From: Sporosarcina sp. PTS2304
GTDB taxonomy: Bacteria; Bacillota; Bacilli; Bacillales_A; Planococcaceae
DNA length: 64,000 nucleotides
Assembly: GCF_003351785.1 (NCBI RefSeq)
Contig: NZ_CP031230.1
Location: 1,054,001 to 1,118,000, forward strand
Reading direction: 5' to 3'
In this document: positions 23,391-30,245 of the stretch, in pieces
Layout of the letters: each line of letters starts with the position of its first letter
Numbering within the stretch: the stretch's first letter is position 1
Made by a program: the position numbers and the translations under genes
The notes under the pieces: model-generated
Seen by the model: only the letters and a program-made list of their open reading frames with translations
What the model was told of the DNA's origin: nothing
The model's database searches: none

Positions 23391-24752
23391 ATGCACATGA
23401 ACCGTTCCTATAACAATGAACAAAACATCATCTCTCGTTATGACAATGTCCTCGTCGTTAACGAATATGGAGAAACGTTATATTATGACGTGGCGGATTT
23501 ATCCATTTTAATGAAACTAGGACACCGTCCAGAAGACTTTTTAGGGAAAAACATCCTTAGCTTTTATACAAATTTAGAATCGTCAAACAGTACGATTATG
23601 AATGTACTCCGAACAGGACAAGAAATTATCAATTTCGAGCAGCGATTACTAACAAAAACGGGTAGTTCCTATACATCGAAAAGCTCCACGTACCCGATTG
23701 TAGAAAGTGGAAAAGTCGTTGGAGCAGTCGAGTTTTCCTCCCACTACTTTGATAAAGAAGATATCGAACATGTGGAAAGTTACGCTAAACATCCACTGTA
23801 TAGAAAAAATGGAACGCAATACACGATAGACGACATCATCGCGAAAAGCCCACATATGAAAGAACTAACGGCTACATTCCCTCGAATCGCGAAAAGTGAT
23901 ACGAATGTTCTCCTCTACGGGAAAACAGGAACGGGAAAGAATGTCGTCGCACAATGTCTTCATAACGTAAGTAATCGATTCGCGAAACCATTTATCACAC
24001 TAGACTGCGGCACCTTATCCCAAGCAGGTGCTGAACAGATGTTATTCGGTGTAGAAGGTGGCAGCATAGGTCTATTCGAAAAAGCAGAAGGAGGGACGTT
24101 ATTTCTCGATGAAGTCAATGTCCTTTCTTTAGAGGTACAGGCCAGGTTATTGAAAGTCATTGAAGATAAGAAAATCCGTCGTATAGGAGGAACCGATGAA
24201 ATCATACTCGATGTGCGAATCATATCAGCGATCAATGAAGACCCTGAGCAATTGATTCGTGAACATCAATTACGAGAAGATTTTTACTATCGATTAGCCA
24301 CTTTGCGCATGAACCTTCCTACACTAGCCGAGCGCAAAGAGGATATTGAACCGTTTGTGGACTACTTCATTCATTTCTACAATCAACGTATGGATATGAA
24401 TGTCAAAGCGATTGACGAGAGTATGATGCGGCAATTGGAAAACTACCCTTGGCCAGGTAATATACGTGAGCTTCGCAATGCGATGGAGGCTGCTTATCAC
24501 CACGTAGAAGGAGACGAACTGACAGAAAAGGACTTTTCGTTGCTCAATATAGAGGATCACAAGCAGCTGGAACTGATTTCTACAGAAAGTCTCCAAGGAA
24601 ACTTACGGGATACGATGGAAAATATTGAACGTGCACTTATTGAAGAAGAGTTCCAAAAAGCGAAACAAGGCTTGGCAGAGACGGCGCGAAGATTAGGAGT
24701 CTCTAAACAATCGTTAAAATACAAATTAGATAAATACGGACTGCGATCATAA
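23391..24752 (+). CDS. AAA+ enhancer-binding-type regulator lacking the GAFTGA loop
   Basis: About 453 residues: an N-terminal PAS-like sensor (about 15-125), a central AAA+ domain with Walker A GKTGTGKN, Walker B GGTLFLDEV and arginine-finger region LREDFYYRL, then a Fis-type HTH (TARRLGVSKQSLKYKLDKYGL). The layout is that of RocR/BkdR-type sigma-54 activators. However, where those read ELFGxxxGAFTGA, this protein reads MLFGVEGGSIGLFEKAEGG, so the sigma-54 contact loop is absent. It probably does not activate sigma-54 promoters in the normal way. ATG 23397 is an alternative start. The brnQ gene follows after a terminator. Confidence 0.82.
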   Translation: MHMNRSYNNEQNIISRYDNVLVVNEYGETLYYDVADLSILMKLGHRPEDFLGKNILSFYTNLESSNSTIMNVLRTGQEIINFEQRLLTKTGSSYTSKSSTYPIVESGKVVGAVEFSSHYFDKEDIEHVESYAKHPLYRKNGTQYTIDDIIAKSPHMKELTATFPRIAKSDTNVLLYGKTGTGKNVVAQCLHNVSNRFAKPFITLDCGTLSQAGAEQMLFGVEGGSIGLFEKAEGGTLFLDEVNVLSLEVQARLLKVIEDKKIRRIGGTDEIILDVRIISAINEDPEQLIREHQLREDFYYRLATLRMNLPTLAERKEDIEPFVDYFIHFYNQRMDMNVKAIDESMMRQLENYPWPGNIRELRNAMEAAYHHVEGDELTEKDFSLLNIEDHKQLELISTESLQGNLRDTMENIERALIEEEFQKAKQGLAETARRLGVSKQSLKYKLDKYGLRS

Positions 24753-24761
24753 TTTTTACGA

Positions 24762-24788
24762 AGGGGAGAAAATTTTCTCCTCTTTTTT
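24762..24788 (+). terminator. Terminator of the AAA+ regulator gene
   Basis: GGGGAGAAAATTTTCTCCTC, a nearly perfect palindrome followed by T. Confidence 0.8.
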
Positions 24789-24839
24789 ATTTGGATTTCT
24801 CCCTATATAGTGAGTATATGAAATATTCTAATTTTGAAT

Positions 24840-24853
24840 TGTAAACGATTACG
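24840..24853. promoter_or_regulatory. CcpA (cre)-like site before brnQ
   Basis: TGTAAACGATTACG fits TGWAANCGNTNWCA at 13 of 14 positions. It ends next to the brnQ ribosome site, so CcpA binding would act as a roadblock. Confidence 0.5.
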
Positions 24854-24867
24854 AAGGAGTGGTCTTT

Positions 24868-26196
24868 TTGAGCCGTAAAATATCCCACACATTCATCTTA
24901 GGTTTTGCTTTATTCGCCCTATATTTTGGCGCAGGGAATTTGATTTTTCCGCCATCGATAGGAATTGCGAGTGGTTCGCATTGGGTATCTTCTTTACTTG
25001 GTTTTTCTATTACAGGAATTGTGTTACCTTTACTTGCGGTCATTGCAATTTTACAAGTGGGCGGCAAGTTTGAAAATTTAACAAATCCGATCGCGCCTTG
25101 GTTTTATGCAGTATTCAACTTGTTGCTAATGGTGGGCATCGGGGTCTTCGTAACGATTCCGAGAATGGCTGCGACGACTCATGAATTAGGAACAGTCGCT
25201 TTATTGCCAAATCTTCCTTCTGTTGTAACGATTATCGGGTTTTTTGCGATCGCATTTTTCTTTGCGAAAGATGAAACGAATGTCATTGACCGAATCGGTC
25301 GTTATTTGACGCCGGTCATGGTCATCTTGTTATTGTTCATCGTTGGTAAAGGGATTTTCTTCCCTCTTGGCACACCATCTGATACAGGGATTACTCAAGC
25401 ATTTTCGAAAGCATTCGTCAATGCGTACCAAACAGGGGATGTCATTACAGGAATTTTATGTGCACCGATTTTCATTTTGGCTATTCGGCATTATGGTTAT
25501 AAAGGAAAAGAGATCAAAAGTATGGCCATGCAAGCTATTTTGATCGCCGGTATAGGTTTGTTAATTGTCTACGGTGGGCTATTGTATATAAGTGCTGGAG
25601 CCGTCTCGCAGTTTCCGGCAGATATCGAAAGTACAACGCTCGTTAAAGGCCTGATTGACCAATTACTCGGCGGCGGAGGAGCAGTTGCGTTAGCAGTCGT
25701 CATTGCGCTCGCTTGTCTGACATCAACGATTGGTGTCGTAGCTGTTATTGCGGAGTTCTTAACGAAGTTGGTAAAGGATCGTATCGCGTATAAGCTGTGG
25801 GTTGGTATAATCTGTATCGTCTCTGCTTCCATCGCTACGCTAGGAGTAGACAAGATTATTTCCTACACAATTTGGATTTTCACATTACTGTATCCAATCG
25901 CCATTGTGCTCGTCATGCTAGGTATTTTCAATAAATACATTTCAAAAGCAGGCGTTTACAAAGGTGCGATCTTGATGACATTTATCGTTAGCGCTTTGGA
26001 AACAATCGCTGGATTCGGTATTGGATCGCATACTATATCTACTATGCTAGAATTGTTGCCACTTGGTACGAGTGGATTTGCTTGGTTAGTACCTGCGATT
26101 GTCGGGGGGATCATAGGATGGATACTCGACACGATGATAAGTGTTCCGAAAAAGCCTGTCCCTATAGTTACACCGACAGATGAAACGCATCGGTAA
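24868..26196 (+). CDS. brnQ: Branched-chain amino acid carrier BrnQ
   Basis: A 442-residue transporter with about 12 membrane helices. It begins ISHTFILGFALFALYFGAGNLIFPPSIG, the LIVCS/BrnQ signature, and moves leucine, isoleucine and valine with Na+ or H+. GAAGGAG points to a TTG start at 24868; the GTG at 24859 overlaps the ribosome site. It is preceded by a cre-like site and followed by a strong terminator. The upstream AAA+ regulator resembles amino-acid catabolism regulators, but a regulatory link is only inferred. Confidence 0.92.
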   Translation: MSRKISHTFILGFALFALYFGAGNLIFPPSIGIASGSHWVSSLLGFSITGIVLPLLAVIAILQVGGKFENLTNPIAPWFYAVFNLLLMVGIGVFVTIPRMAATTHELGTVALLPNLPSVVTIIGFFAIAFFFAKDETNVIDRIGRYLTPVMVILLLFIVGKGIFFPLGTPSDTGITQAFSKAFVNAYQTGDVITGILCAPIFILAIRHYGYKGKEIKSMAMQAILIAGIGLLIVYGGLLYISAGAVSQFPADIESTTLVKGLIDQLLGGGGAVALAVVIALACLTSTIGVVAVIAEFLTKLVKDRIAYKLWVGIICIVSASIATLGVDKIISYTIWIFTLLYPIAIVLVMLGIFNKYISKAGVYKGAILMTFIVSALETIAGFGIGSHTISTMLELLPLGTSGFAWLVPAIVGGIIGWILDTMISVPKKPVPIVTPTDETHR

Positions 26197-26210
26197 GCAC
26201 GACAAAAAAC

Positions 26211-26247
26211 ATGCATGGAGACTAAAAAAGTCTTCATGCATATTTTT
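26211..26247 (+). terminator. Terminator of brnQ
   Basis: ATGCATG.AGACT...AGTCT.CATGCAT stem, then ATTTTT. Confidence 0.85.
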
Positions 26248-26262
26248 GTGATACTACGTAAA

Positions 26263-26721
26263 TTACCGATAATCTTCCACTTCTACTTCTCTTTTCATCG
26301 TAAAGAAATGTTCGTAAGGTTGTACGTCAACTTCCATATCTTTTAACTTTTTACGTAAGAATTTATGATCACGTTTCGGAGTCGCCAAAATATACCCTTC
26401 GATAATATGGTCGAATTCAATCGTACGTGCATCGTCTTCCAATGCTATTTCACCGATTTTCGCAGCAATCTTCTGTTTCGCGACATCACGGAATAATTCC
26501 GGTACAGGAGTCACCAATTCATTTAACATACTCTTCGCTTCATCATTCCATAAATGCAATGATTCATTGACGTAATGCTCTTCCCAGTCCAATGTCGATT
26601 TCCCGTCTTCTTTCGGAAGCACTTTCAAAAACTTGCGGAACATGAAAAATCCGCCAATCGCAAATAAACCAATAAGTACAACGCCCCAAAATAGGATAAA
26701 CCACATAAATAGGTCCTGCAC
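26263..26721 (-). CDS. DUF2621 membrane protein (YneK-like)
   Basis: A 152-residue protein with one N-terminal helix (about 5-28, FMWFILFWGVVLIGLFAIGGFFMF) and a cytoplasmic domain containing LPKEDGKSTLDWEEHYVNESLHLW, VPELFRDVAKQKIAAKIGE and GYILATPKRDHKFLRKKL. This matches YneK of Bacillus, which lies between ccdC and citB there and in the same stretch here. Start GTG 26721, with AGAGGTG 9 bases before it. Function unknown. Confidence 0.78.
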   Translation of the reverse strand: MQDLFMWFILFWGVVLIGLFAIGGFFMFRKFLKVLPKEDGKSTLDWEEHYVNESLHLWNDEAKSMLNELVTPVPELFRDVAKQKIAAKIGEIALEDDARTIEFDHIIEGYILATPKRDHKFLRKKLKDMEVDVQPYEHFFTMKREVEVEDYR

Positions 26722-26839
26722 TGTTTTTTCACCTCTTCCATTCTACGTTCTATTATAAAAGCAAACCTAAAATATTTCACTAACAACGTATTCTTTTCTT
26801 ACTTTCATTCTATATAACGGGTGAAAGGAGGTGATGCAG

Positions 26840-27067
26840 ATGAGCGCAACACTCGAATTCGGACATGCAACAGGTAAAATTCACTTCAACGCAGGAGTGA
26901 GTGAAAATGGTCATACGATCCGTAAAGTGAAAACGTATAAAAACGTTACACGACAAGCGTCCGCATCGGATTTGTATACCGCATTTACACAGCTTGCTTC
27001 TTTATGCGACTACCCGATGATCAAAGTAGAACGAGTCATTACAGAAGATGTCCAACGCACAATCTAA
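26840..27067 (+). CDS. DUF1659 family protein
   Basis: A 75-residue protein (SATLEFGHATGKIHFNAGVSENGHTIRKVKTYKNV...) of the DUF1659 type. A perfect GGAGGTG lies 8 bases before ATG 26840; ATG 26834 overlaps that site. It lies 21 bases before a DUF2922 gene and a tiny YvrJ gene, a three-gene set that recurs across Bacillales. The set has no assigned function; the small sizes suggest subunits of one complex. Confidence 0.83.
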   Translation: MSATLEFGHATGKIHFNAGVSENGHTIRKVKTYKNVTRQASASDLYTAFTQLASLCDYPMIKVERVITEDVQRTI

Positions 27068-27088
27068 ATGAAATAGGAGGCGAAACAA

Positions 27089-27307
27089 ATGGCAAAAGTT
27101 TTGGAATTGACGTTTTTAACAGCGGCTAACGAATCGGTCAAGTTAACGGTAGATGAACCCCGGATCGATCTGACGGCTGCAGGAGTGGAGTCAGTGATGC
27201 AGCAAGTCATCGCAAGCGGTGTATTCATCATTGAAGAATCTCCACTAGAGTCGATTAAAAGCGCGCGTATAGTAGAACGCGATACACAAACGTTAATCAG
27301 TCGTTAA
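27089..27307 (+). CDS. DUF2922 family protein
   Basis: A 72-residue protein, KVLELTFLTAANESVKLTVDEPR followed by AGVESVMQQVIASGVFII and the ending ARIVERDTQTLISR, characteristic of DUF2922. GGAGG precedes ATG 27089. It is cotranscribed with the DUF1659 gene and followed by a hairpin that separates it from the YvrJ gene. Unknown role. Confidence 0.83.
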   Translation: MAKVLELTFLTAANESVKLTVDEPRIDLTAAGVESVMQQVIASGVFIIEESPLESIKSARIVERDTQTLISR

Positions 27308-27313
27308 CCATAA

Positions 27314-27353
27314 AAAAACCGACTTTCAGTAGCGTACTGGAAGCCGGTTTTTC
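27314..27353 (+). terminator. Terminator or attenuator before yvrJ
   Basis: AAACCG.CTT.CAGTA-GCG-TACTG.AAG.CGGTTTTT. The YvrJ gene starts 27 bases later, so some read-through is likely. Confidence 0.8.
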
Positions 27354-27379
27354 ATTGTATAGAAAAGGAGGCGTGCTCT

Positions 27380-27505
27380 ATGGATCAATGGCTACAGCTC
27401 GTTCAAGATATTGGGTTTCCGATTTTTGTTTCGTTTTACCTGCTACATCGTCTAGAAGTGAAGCTCGAAGCAATCCATCAAGTGCTGTCGGATATGAATC
27501 GCTAG
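27380..27505 (+). CDS. YvrJ family small protein
   Basis: A 41-codon gene. ATG 27380 has AAGGAGG 9 bases upstream and TAG ends at 27505. The product (DIGFPIFVSFYLLHRLEVKL inside) has the YvrJ pattern: one short membrane-compatible segment containing GFPI followed by YLLxRLE and a charged amphipathic tail. It completes the DUF1659-DUF2922-YvrJ set. A much longer frame that overlaps it (27355-28218) is an artefactual extension of the Sco gene. Confidence 0.82.
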   Translation: MDQWLQLVQDIGFPIFVSFYLLHRLEVKLEAIHQVLSDMNR

Positions 27506-27565
27506 AACTTCACTGGAACTTCATGATTCCGTCAATGTTTAGCCAAATAGCTACCATCCTCCACC

Positions 27566-27594
27566 TTGTATGGAATCCGAACTTTCGTTATGAT
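27566..27594 (+). promoter_or_regulatory. Promoter of the Sco gene
   Basis: TTGTAT (27566-27571), 17 bases, TATGAT (27589-27594), 34 bases before the ATG. CCTCCACCTT (27559-27568), which includes part of the -35, is complementary to AAGGTGGAGG (27610-27619), the ribosome site. Confidence 0.6.
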
Positions 27595-27627
27595 AAAGTG
27601 ACTATCAAAAGGTGGAGGAATCATTTC

Positions 27628-28218
27628 ATGCATAAAAAGCTATTCATTCTATTGACTCTCGTTTTCGTGCTCGTGTTAAGTGCATGTGGCGGAGGGTTCA
27701 AGCCAGATCATAAGTATAAAGTGAATTCATTTGAGTTCACAAACCAAGACAATGAAAAAGTGTCAGATGAAGATTTAGAAGGTTCTGTTTGGCTAGCGCA
27801 ATTCGTCTTCACGAAATGTACAACGGCTTGTCCGCCGATGATGAGCAATATGGTGCGTTTACAGGAAGAGCTAATCGATAATAAGGTCGAGGATTATAAA
27901 ATTGTTTCGTTTAGCGTCGATCCTGATGTAGATACACCGGAAGAATTGAAAAACTATCTTGGCTTATTCAGCGCACCAGACGAAAGTAAGTGGGAAATGT
28001 TGACAGGATACGACATGAAAACTATCGAAAAGTTGGGCGCTTCTTCTTTCAAGCAAATCGTCAAACAAATTCCGAATACCGATCAAGTATTGCACGGCAT
28101 CTCATTCGGTCTTGTGAACCAACATAATGAGGTCGTCAAACTCTATGATGGGAAAGATAATGTGCCTTATGATACAATCGTAAAAGACATGAAAGCTTTG
28201 ATAAAAGAAGGCAACTAA
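27628..28218 (+). CDS. SCO1/SenC family copper chaperone lipoprotein
   Basis: A 196-residue lipoprotein (lipobox VLSAC, Cys19) with a thioredoxin-like SCO domain: copper motif TKCTTACPP near residues 70-77, DPDVDTPEEL, and the third ligand His in VLHGISFGLV. SCO proteins deliver copper to the CuA centre of cytochrome c oxidase outside the membrane. GGTGGAGGA precedes ATG 27628, which also gives a clean signal peptide; the frame is open upstream to 27355, but that part covers yvrJ in another frame. The lytic transglycosylase gene follows by 20 bases. Confidence 0.92.
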   Translation: MHKKLFILLTLVFVLVLSACGGGFKPDHKYKVNSFEFTNQDNEKVSDEDLEGSVWLAQFVFTKCTTACPPMMSNMVRLQEELIDNKVEDYKIVSFSVDPDVDTPEELKNYLGLFSAPDESKWEMLTGYDMKTIEKLGASSFKQIVKQIPNTDQVLHGISFGLVNQHNEVVKLYDGKDNVPYDTIVKDMKALIKEGN

Positions 28219-28238
28219 TAGATAGGAGAGGTGAGGCA

Positions 28239-28919
28239 ATGGCGAGAAAGAAAAGAAGATTGCGCCGATCCATTCGCGTAATGATCGCTTTCTTGGTTTT
28301 ATTGATTCCGGTTGCCGTCACGCTCTTCACCATTTCTGCCATTCTATTTGTGAGTTTTGAAAAAAAGAACGTCAACGATCAATCTGCTTCTGCTCTATTT
28401 ACTATCCATGACCGCCAAACAGGAGCAACGGTACCGAAGGAGTATATTCCGATCTATATCGCAGCAGCTGAAGAGTATGGAATTCCGTGGACGTTGCTGG
28501 CGGCCCATCACCGAATTGAAACGCGGTTTTCGACAATGAAAAGGGACGTTTCTCCAGTAGGTGCAGAAGGTCCGATGCAGTTCATGCCGTGTACGTTCGT
28601 TGGCTGGAATTATCCGGGTTGTAAAGAACTCGGCAAAGGAGAAATTCCGAAGCGGGACAAAACCAATCCAGCAGTCATTGCAAAATATGGTGGCTATGGT
28701 GTAGATGCGAACGGAGACGGCATTGCTGACCCATTCGACATGGAAGACGCTATTTACAGTGCAGCGAATTATTTGTCTGATAGCGGGGCGGCGGACGGCA
28801 ATATAGAAAAGGCTATTTTTGCATACAATCACAGTGAAAAGTATGTAGAAGACGTTCTGTGGTATTTTCACGAATTTGAAGAACAACGCAAACAATCAGA
28901 AAGACAAGCTAAAAAGTAA
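28239..28919 (+). CDS. Membrane-anchored lytic transglycosylase (SLT domain)
   Basis: A 226-residue protein with a positively charged N-terminus, one membrane helix (about 14-36) and an extracytoplasmic SLT-type domain. The probable catalytic glutamate is in AAHHRIETRFS (near residue 90), followed by GAEGPMQFMP, and NYLSDSG and AIFAYNHSEKYV later, as in small Bacillus muramidases. It cleaves peptidoglycan glycan strands. A GAGAGGTGAGG ribosome site precedes the ATG; it is probably cotranscribed with sco. A strong terminator starts at the stop codon. Confidence 0.88.
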   Translation: MARKKRRLRRSIRVMIAFLVLLIPVAVTLFTISAILFVSFEKKNVNDQSASALFTIHDRQTGATVPKEYIPIYIAAAEEYGIPWTLLAAHHRIETRFSTMKRDVSPVGAEGPMQFMPCTFVGWNYPGCKELGKGEIPKRDKTNPAVIAKYGGYGVDANGDGIADPFDMEDAIYSAANYLSDSGAADGNIEKAIFAYNHSEKYVEDVLWYFHEFEEQRKQSERQAKK

Positions 28920-28950
28920 AGCGCAAGGCCACTTCGGCTTTGCGCTTTTT
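28918..28950 (+). terminator. Terminator of the sco-SLT unit
   Basis: AAAGCGCAA.GCC...GGC.TTGCGCTTT, then T. Confidence 0.88.
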
Positions 28951-28955
28951 CATGC

Positions 28956-28989
28956 AAAAAAAACGTGAAGCCGATGAACGACTTCACGT
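28956..28989 (-). terminator. Terminator of the GlsB-like gene
   Basis: On the minus strand, CGTGAAG...CTTCACG is followed by eight T. Confidence 0.82.
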
Positions 28990-28997
28990 ACCTAATA

Positions 28998-29252
28998 TTA
29001 TGATGCACGACGCATACTTTTCATGATTAGGCTCACAACAAATACGAGTACGACTGCACCGATCAACGCGGGTACAAAGTAGAAGCTTGAAATCTGTGGA
29101 CCCCATTCTCCAAGCAATGCACCACCGACCCATGCACCGATAATACCTGCAATAATGTTACCGATAATACCGCCTGGAATATCTCTTCCAACAATAAGTC
29201 CGGCTAACCAACCAATAACTCCTCCGATAATTAAGAACCAAATAAAGCTCAT
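28998..29252 (-). CDS. GlsB/YeaQ/YmgE family stress membrane protein
   Basis: An 84-residue protein with three glycine-rich membrane helices (FLIIGGVIGWLAGLIVGRD, then GIIGNIIAGIIGAWVGG and a C-terminal helix), the transglycosylase-associated/GlsB family. AAGGAG lies 9 bases before ATG 29252; an ATG three codons earlier overlaps that site. Family members respond to general or envelope stress. A sigma-B-like promoter overlapping a palindrome lies about 45-70 bases upstream. Confidence 0.88.
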   Translation of the reverse strand: MSFIWFLIIGGVIGWLAGLIVGRDIPGGIIGNIIAGIIGAWVGGALLGEWGPQISSFYFVPALIGAVVLVFVVSLIMKSMRRAS

Positions 29253-29297
29253 GTTGTTCATCTCCTTTTTAGTATGTAGCTCTTGCTTAGTATTTGT

Positions 29298-29331
29298 ATT
29301 ACCGTCTTTTTAATACATGAAACATGTATTA
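29298..29331 (-). promoter_or_regulatory. Sigma-B-like promoter and overlapping palindrome
   Basis: On the minus strand, GTTTCA, 14 bases, GGTAAT (29323 to 29298), close to a sigma-B promoter. The -35 lies in a perfect dyad, TAATACATG-AAA-CATGTATTA (29311-29331), which may be an operator. Confidence 0.4.
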
Positions 29332-29395
29332 GCATATTTTATGCAAAAAAATGTGGATTATCGGTTAGGTTGCACGGTAAATCTCCTTATTTTCC

Positions 29396-29938
29396 TTAGA
29401 CGACAGTAGCTCCTAATGTATTCGTAAAATGCGCCAACGCCCAGTCATGACCAATCGGATTAAAACTAGCTACTCCGCCTTCATGCACAAAAATCGTATA
29501 GCCGAGATTATAGGCATCGACTGCTGTATGTAAAATACAAATATCCGTACACACGCCCATCAGATGAATTTCCCGAATCCCTCGTGCGCGTAATTGAATG
29601 TCCAAATTTGTTCCTGCAAACGCACTGTATCGGGTTTTATCCATCCAAATCATGTCTTCTGAATAAACATCATACAACTCCTGTAATTTGCCGAAAAGTT
29701 TCCTACCAGCAGTATCCCGAATATTATGGGGAGGGAAGAGGGCCGTTTCGGGATGATAAGCGTCATCCTTTTCATGTAAATCATTGATGACGAAGACGGG
29801 CAATTGTTGTTCGATGTAGCTGGCGGTTAAGTCCACGATGTACTCTTCTAATTCTACTCCGGGTGGCCCGCAAGTTAACGCACCATCTAATGCCACAAAA
29901 TCTACTGTATAATCGATGACCAATAAAGCTTTTTTCAT
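29396..29938 (-). CDS. Isochorismatase-family cysteine hydrolase (nicotinamidase-like)
   Basis: A 180-residue hydrolase with the family triad: Asp9 in LLVIDYTVDF, Lys in WMDKTRYSAF, and Cys in GVCTDICILHTAVDAYNLGY (second cysteine of the motif). The zinc-site residues expected in NDLHEKDDAYHPET fit nicotinamidases such as PncA/YueJ, which convert nicotinamide to nicotinic acid for NAD recycling. AAAGGAG precedes ATG 29938. Monocistronic, divergent from acnA. Nicotinamidase is the best guess; other small amides remain possible. Confidence 0.8.
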   Translation of the reverse strand: MKKALLVIDYTVDFVALDGALTCGPPGVELEEYIVDLTASYIEQQLPVFVINDLHEKDDAYHPETALFPPHNIRDTAGRKLFGKLQELYDVYSEDMIWMDKTRYSAFAGTNLDIQLRARGIREIHLMGVCTDICILHTAVDAYNLGYTIFVHEGGVASFNPIGHDWALAHFTNTLGATVV

Positions 29939-30111
29939 AAAGTTCATCTCCTTTCTTCTATTTTGTCACAGGACGCCTTGCTTGACTAGTCATATGTAAA
30001 GACAGCCACCTACCGTTTTATTACAAGAAAATGGATTTTTTATAAAAATAAACTGTCTATTTGAGAATGAAGTTGAATAATTGAGAATTCTTAATGAAAA
30101 ATGATTTAGTC

Positions 30112-30126
30112 ATAATGTTTTCTTAT
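30112..30126. promoter_or_regulatory. CcpC-type operator of acnA
   Basis: ATAA-N7-TTAT, the exact dyad bound by CcpC at B. subtilis citB. It is centred about 50 bases upstream of the likely -10 (TATACT, 30168-30173), similar to its place at citB. A further ATAA half-site lies nearby at 30134-30137. Confidence 0.6.
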
Positions 30127-30187
30127 GTCATCCTATAAATTATATGTATTTTACTATTCTTCTTTGCTATACTAAGATGGAGTAGAG

Positions 30188-30225
30188 GAAAGATGCGTAC
30201 TTTTCATCTTTCAGTACTTAAGTAC
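30188..30225 (+). promoter_or_regulatory. Leader dyads of acnA
   Basis: GAAAGATG-9-CATCTTTC (30188-30212) and GTACTTAAGTAC (30214-30225) lie between the predicted start point and the GGGAGG ribosome site. Confidence 0.45.
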
Positions 30226-30245
30226 ATAAAGGGAGGAAATAACAC

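Noticed and set aside
27355..27627. N-terminal extension of the Sco protein
   Set aside because: It runs out of frame over yvrJ and the sco promoter; the lipoprotein signal peptide begins at 27628.
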